From: Actinomycetes bacterium
GTDB lineage: Bacteria; Actinomycetota; Acidimicrobiia; Acidimicrobiales; RAAP-2
Reading direction: 5' to 3'
DNA length: 54,101 bases
NCBI GenBank assembly: GCA_021803085.1
Contig: JAJZMD010000212.1
Location: 1-54,101 of the forward strand
The notes beneath the pieces are model-generated. The model saw nothing but the letters and a program-made list of their open reading frames with translations. It was not told where the DNA came from and ran no database searches. The position numbers and the translations under genes were made by a program. Shown piece by piece: positions 54,026 to 54,101 of this stretch (position 1 is the first letter of the stretch; every line of letters begins with the position of its first letter).

Positions 54026-54101
54026 GGTGGACCGCCGGTCCCCGTCTGGGCCGGCAGCATGGAGCTGCCGCCGCCCCGGTGATGCCGTGTCCCGTCGTCG
54101 A

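Overview
This is a very GC-rich chromosomal segment of an actinobacterium. A WhiB protein, a GlnR-type regulator, a eukaryote-like glutamine synthetase II, a SigR/RsrA-like pair, ClpC, DisA and several mycobacterial/streptomycete gene orders all point to Actinomycetota. A deep branch such as Acidimicrobiia is my best guess (inference: DUF929 proteins, MurD2/MurL, no ftsH between hpt and folE). Nearly every gene is a recognisable single-copy core gene. I see no insertion sequence, integrase, prophage, CRISPR array or rRNA.

Layout. 0.1-4.2 kb, minus strand: two ArsA-type ATPases, a receiver-only response regulator, a soluble CorC-like CBS protein and tRNA-Pro(CGG), divergent from a whiB gene. 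4.6-7.4 kb, minus: a thiol-redox cassette DUF929 - VKOR - DUF929. 7.6-11.7 kb: Nudix, MBL hydrolase, Mrp (minus), ErpA-like and RidA. 11.8-16.0 kb, minus: a nitrogen cluster glnII - glnA - glnR - YbjN-like, divergent from nadE. 18-23.5 kb: unknown gene, primary-like sigma factor, 24-codon microprotein, HAD phosphatase (minus), H+-pyrophosphatase. 23.7-28.6 kb: topA - tmk - holB and tRNA-Thr(CGT), the same order as in Streptomyces. 28.7-30.8 kb: methyltransferase and a GlcD-like flavoprotein. 30.8-34.5 kb, minus: pgeF - murL - murD2, the alternative D-glutamate route to peptidoglycan. 34.6-47.2 kb, plus: sigma/anti-sigma, DUF2342 protease, tilS, hpt, folE, folP, a dead dual-specificity phosphatase, folB, folK, DUF2520, panC, nadB, coaX, lysS, closely matching the mycobacterial Rv3626c-Rv3598c order. 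47.2-48.7 kb: a small accessory patch with a GNAT and a DUF2892 membrane protein under a CsoR/CstR-like operator. 48.8-53.9 kb: polyprenyl diphosphate synthase (minus), clpC and disA.

How the genes work together: the folate and pantothenate genes form long translationally coupled runs (ATGA or GTGA overlaps). PgeF, MurL and MurD2 form a peptidoglycan-precursor unit. The glutamine synthetases sit beside their likely regulator. The two DUF929 proteins are probably the substrate-facing oxidases recharged by VKOR.

Two general properties stand out. Many genes have a TANNNT box 6-10 nt before the start codon and no Shine-Dalgarno, which points to leaderless transcripts. Short tandem repeats have also expanded both in promoters and in frame inside housekeeping proteins (DisA, Tmk, NadB, CorC-like, TilS, TopA).
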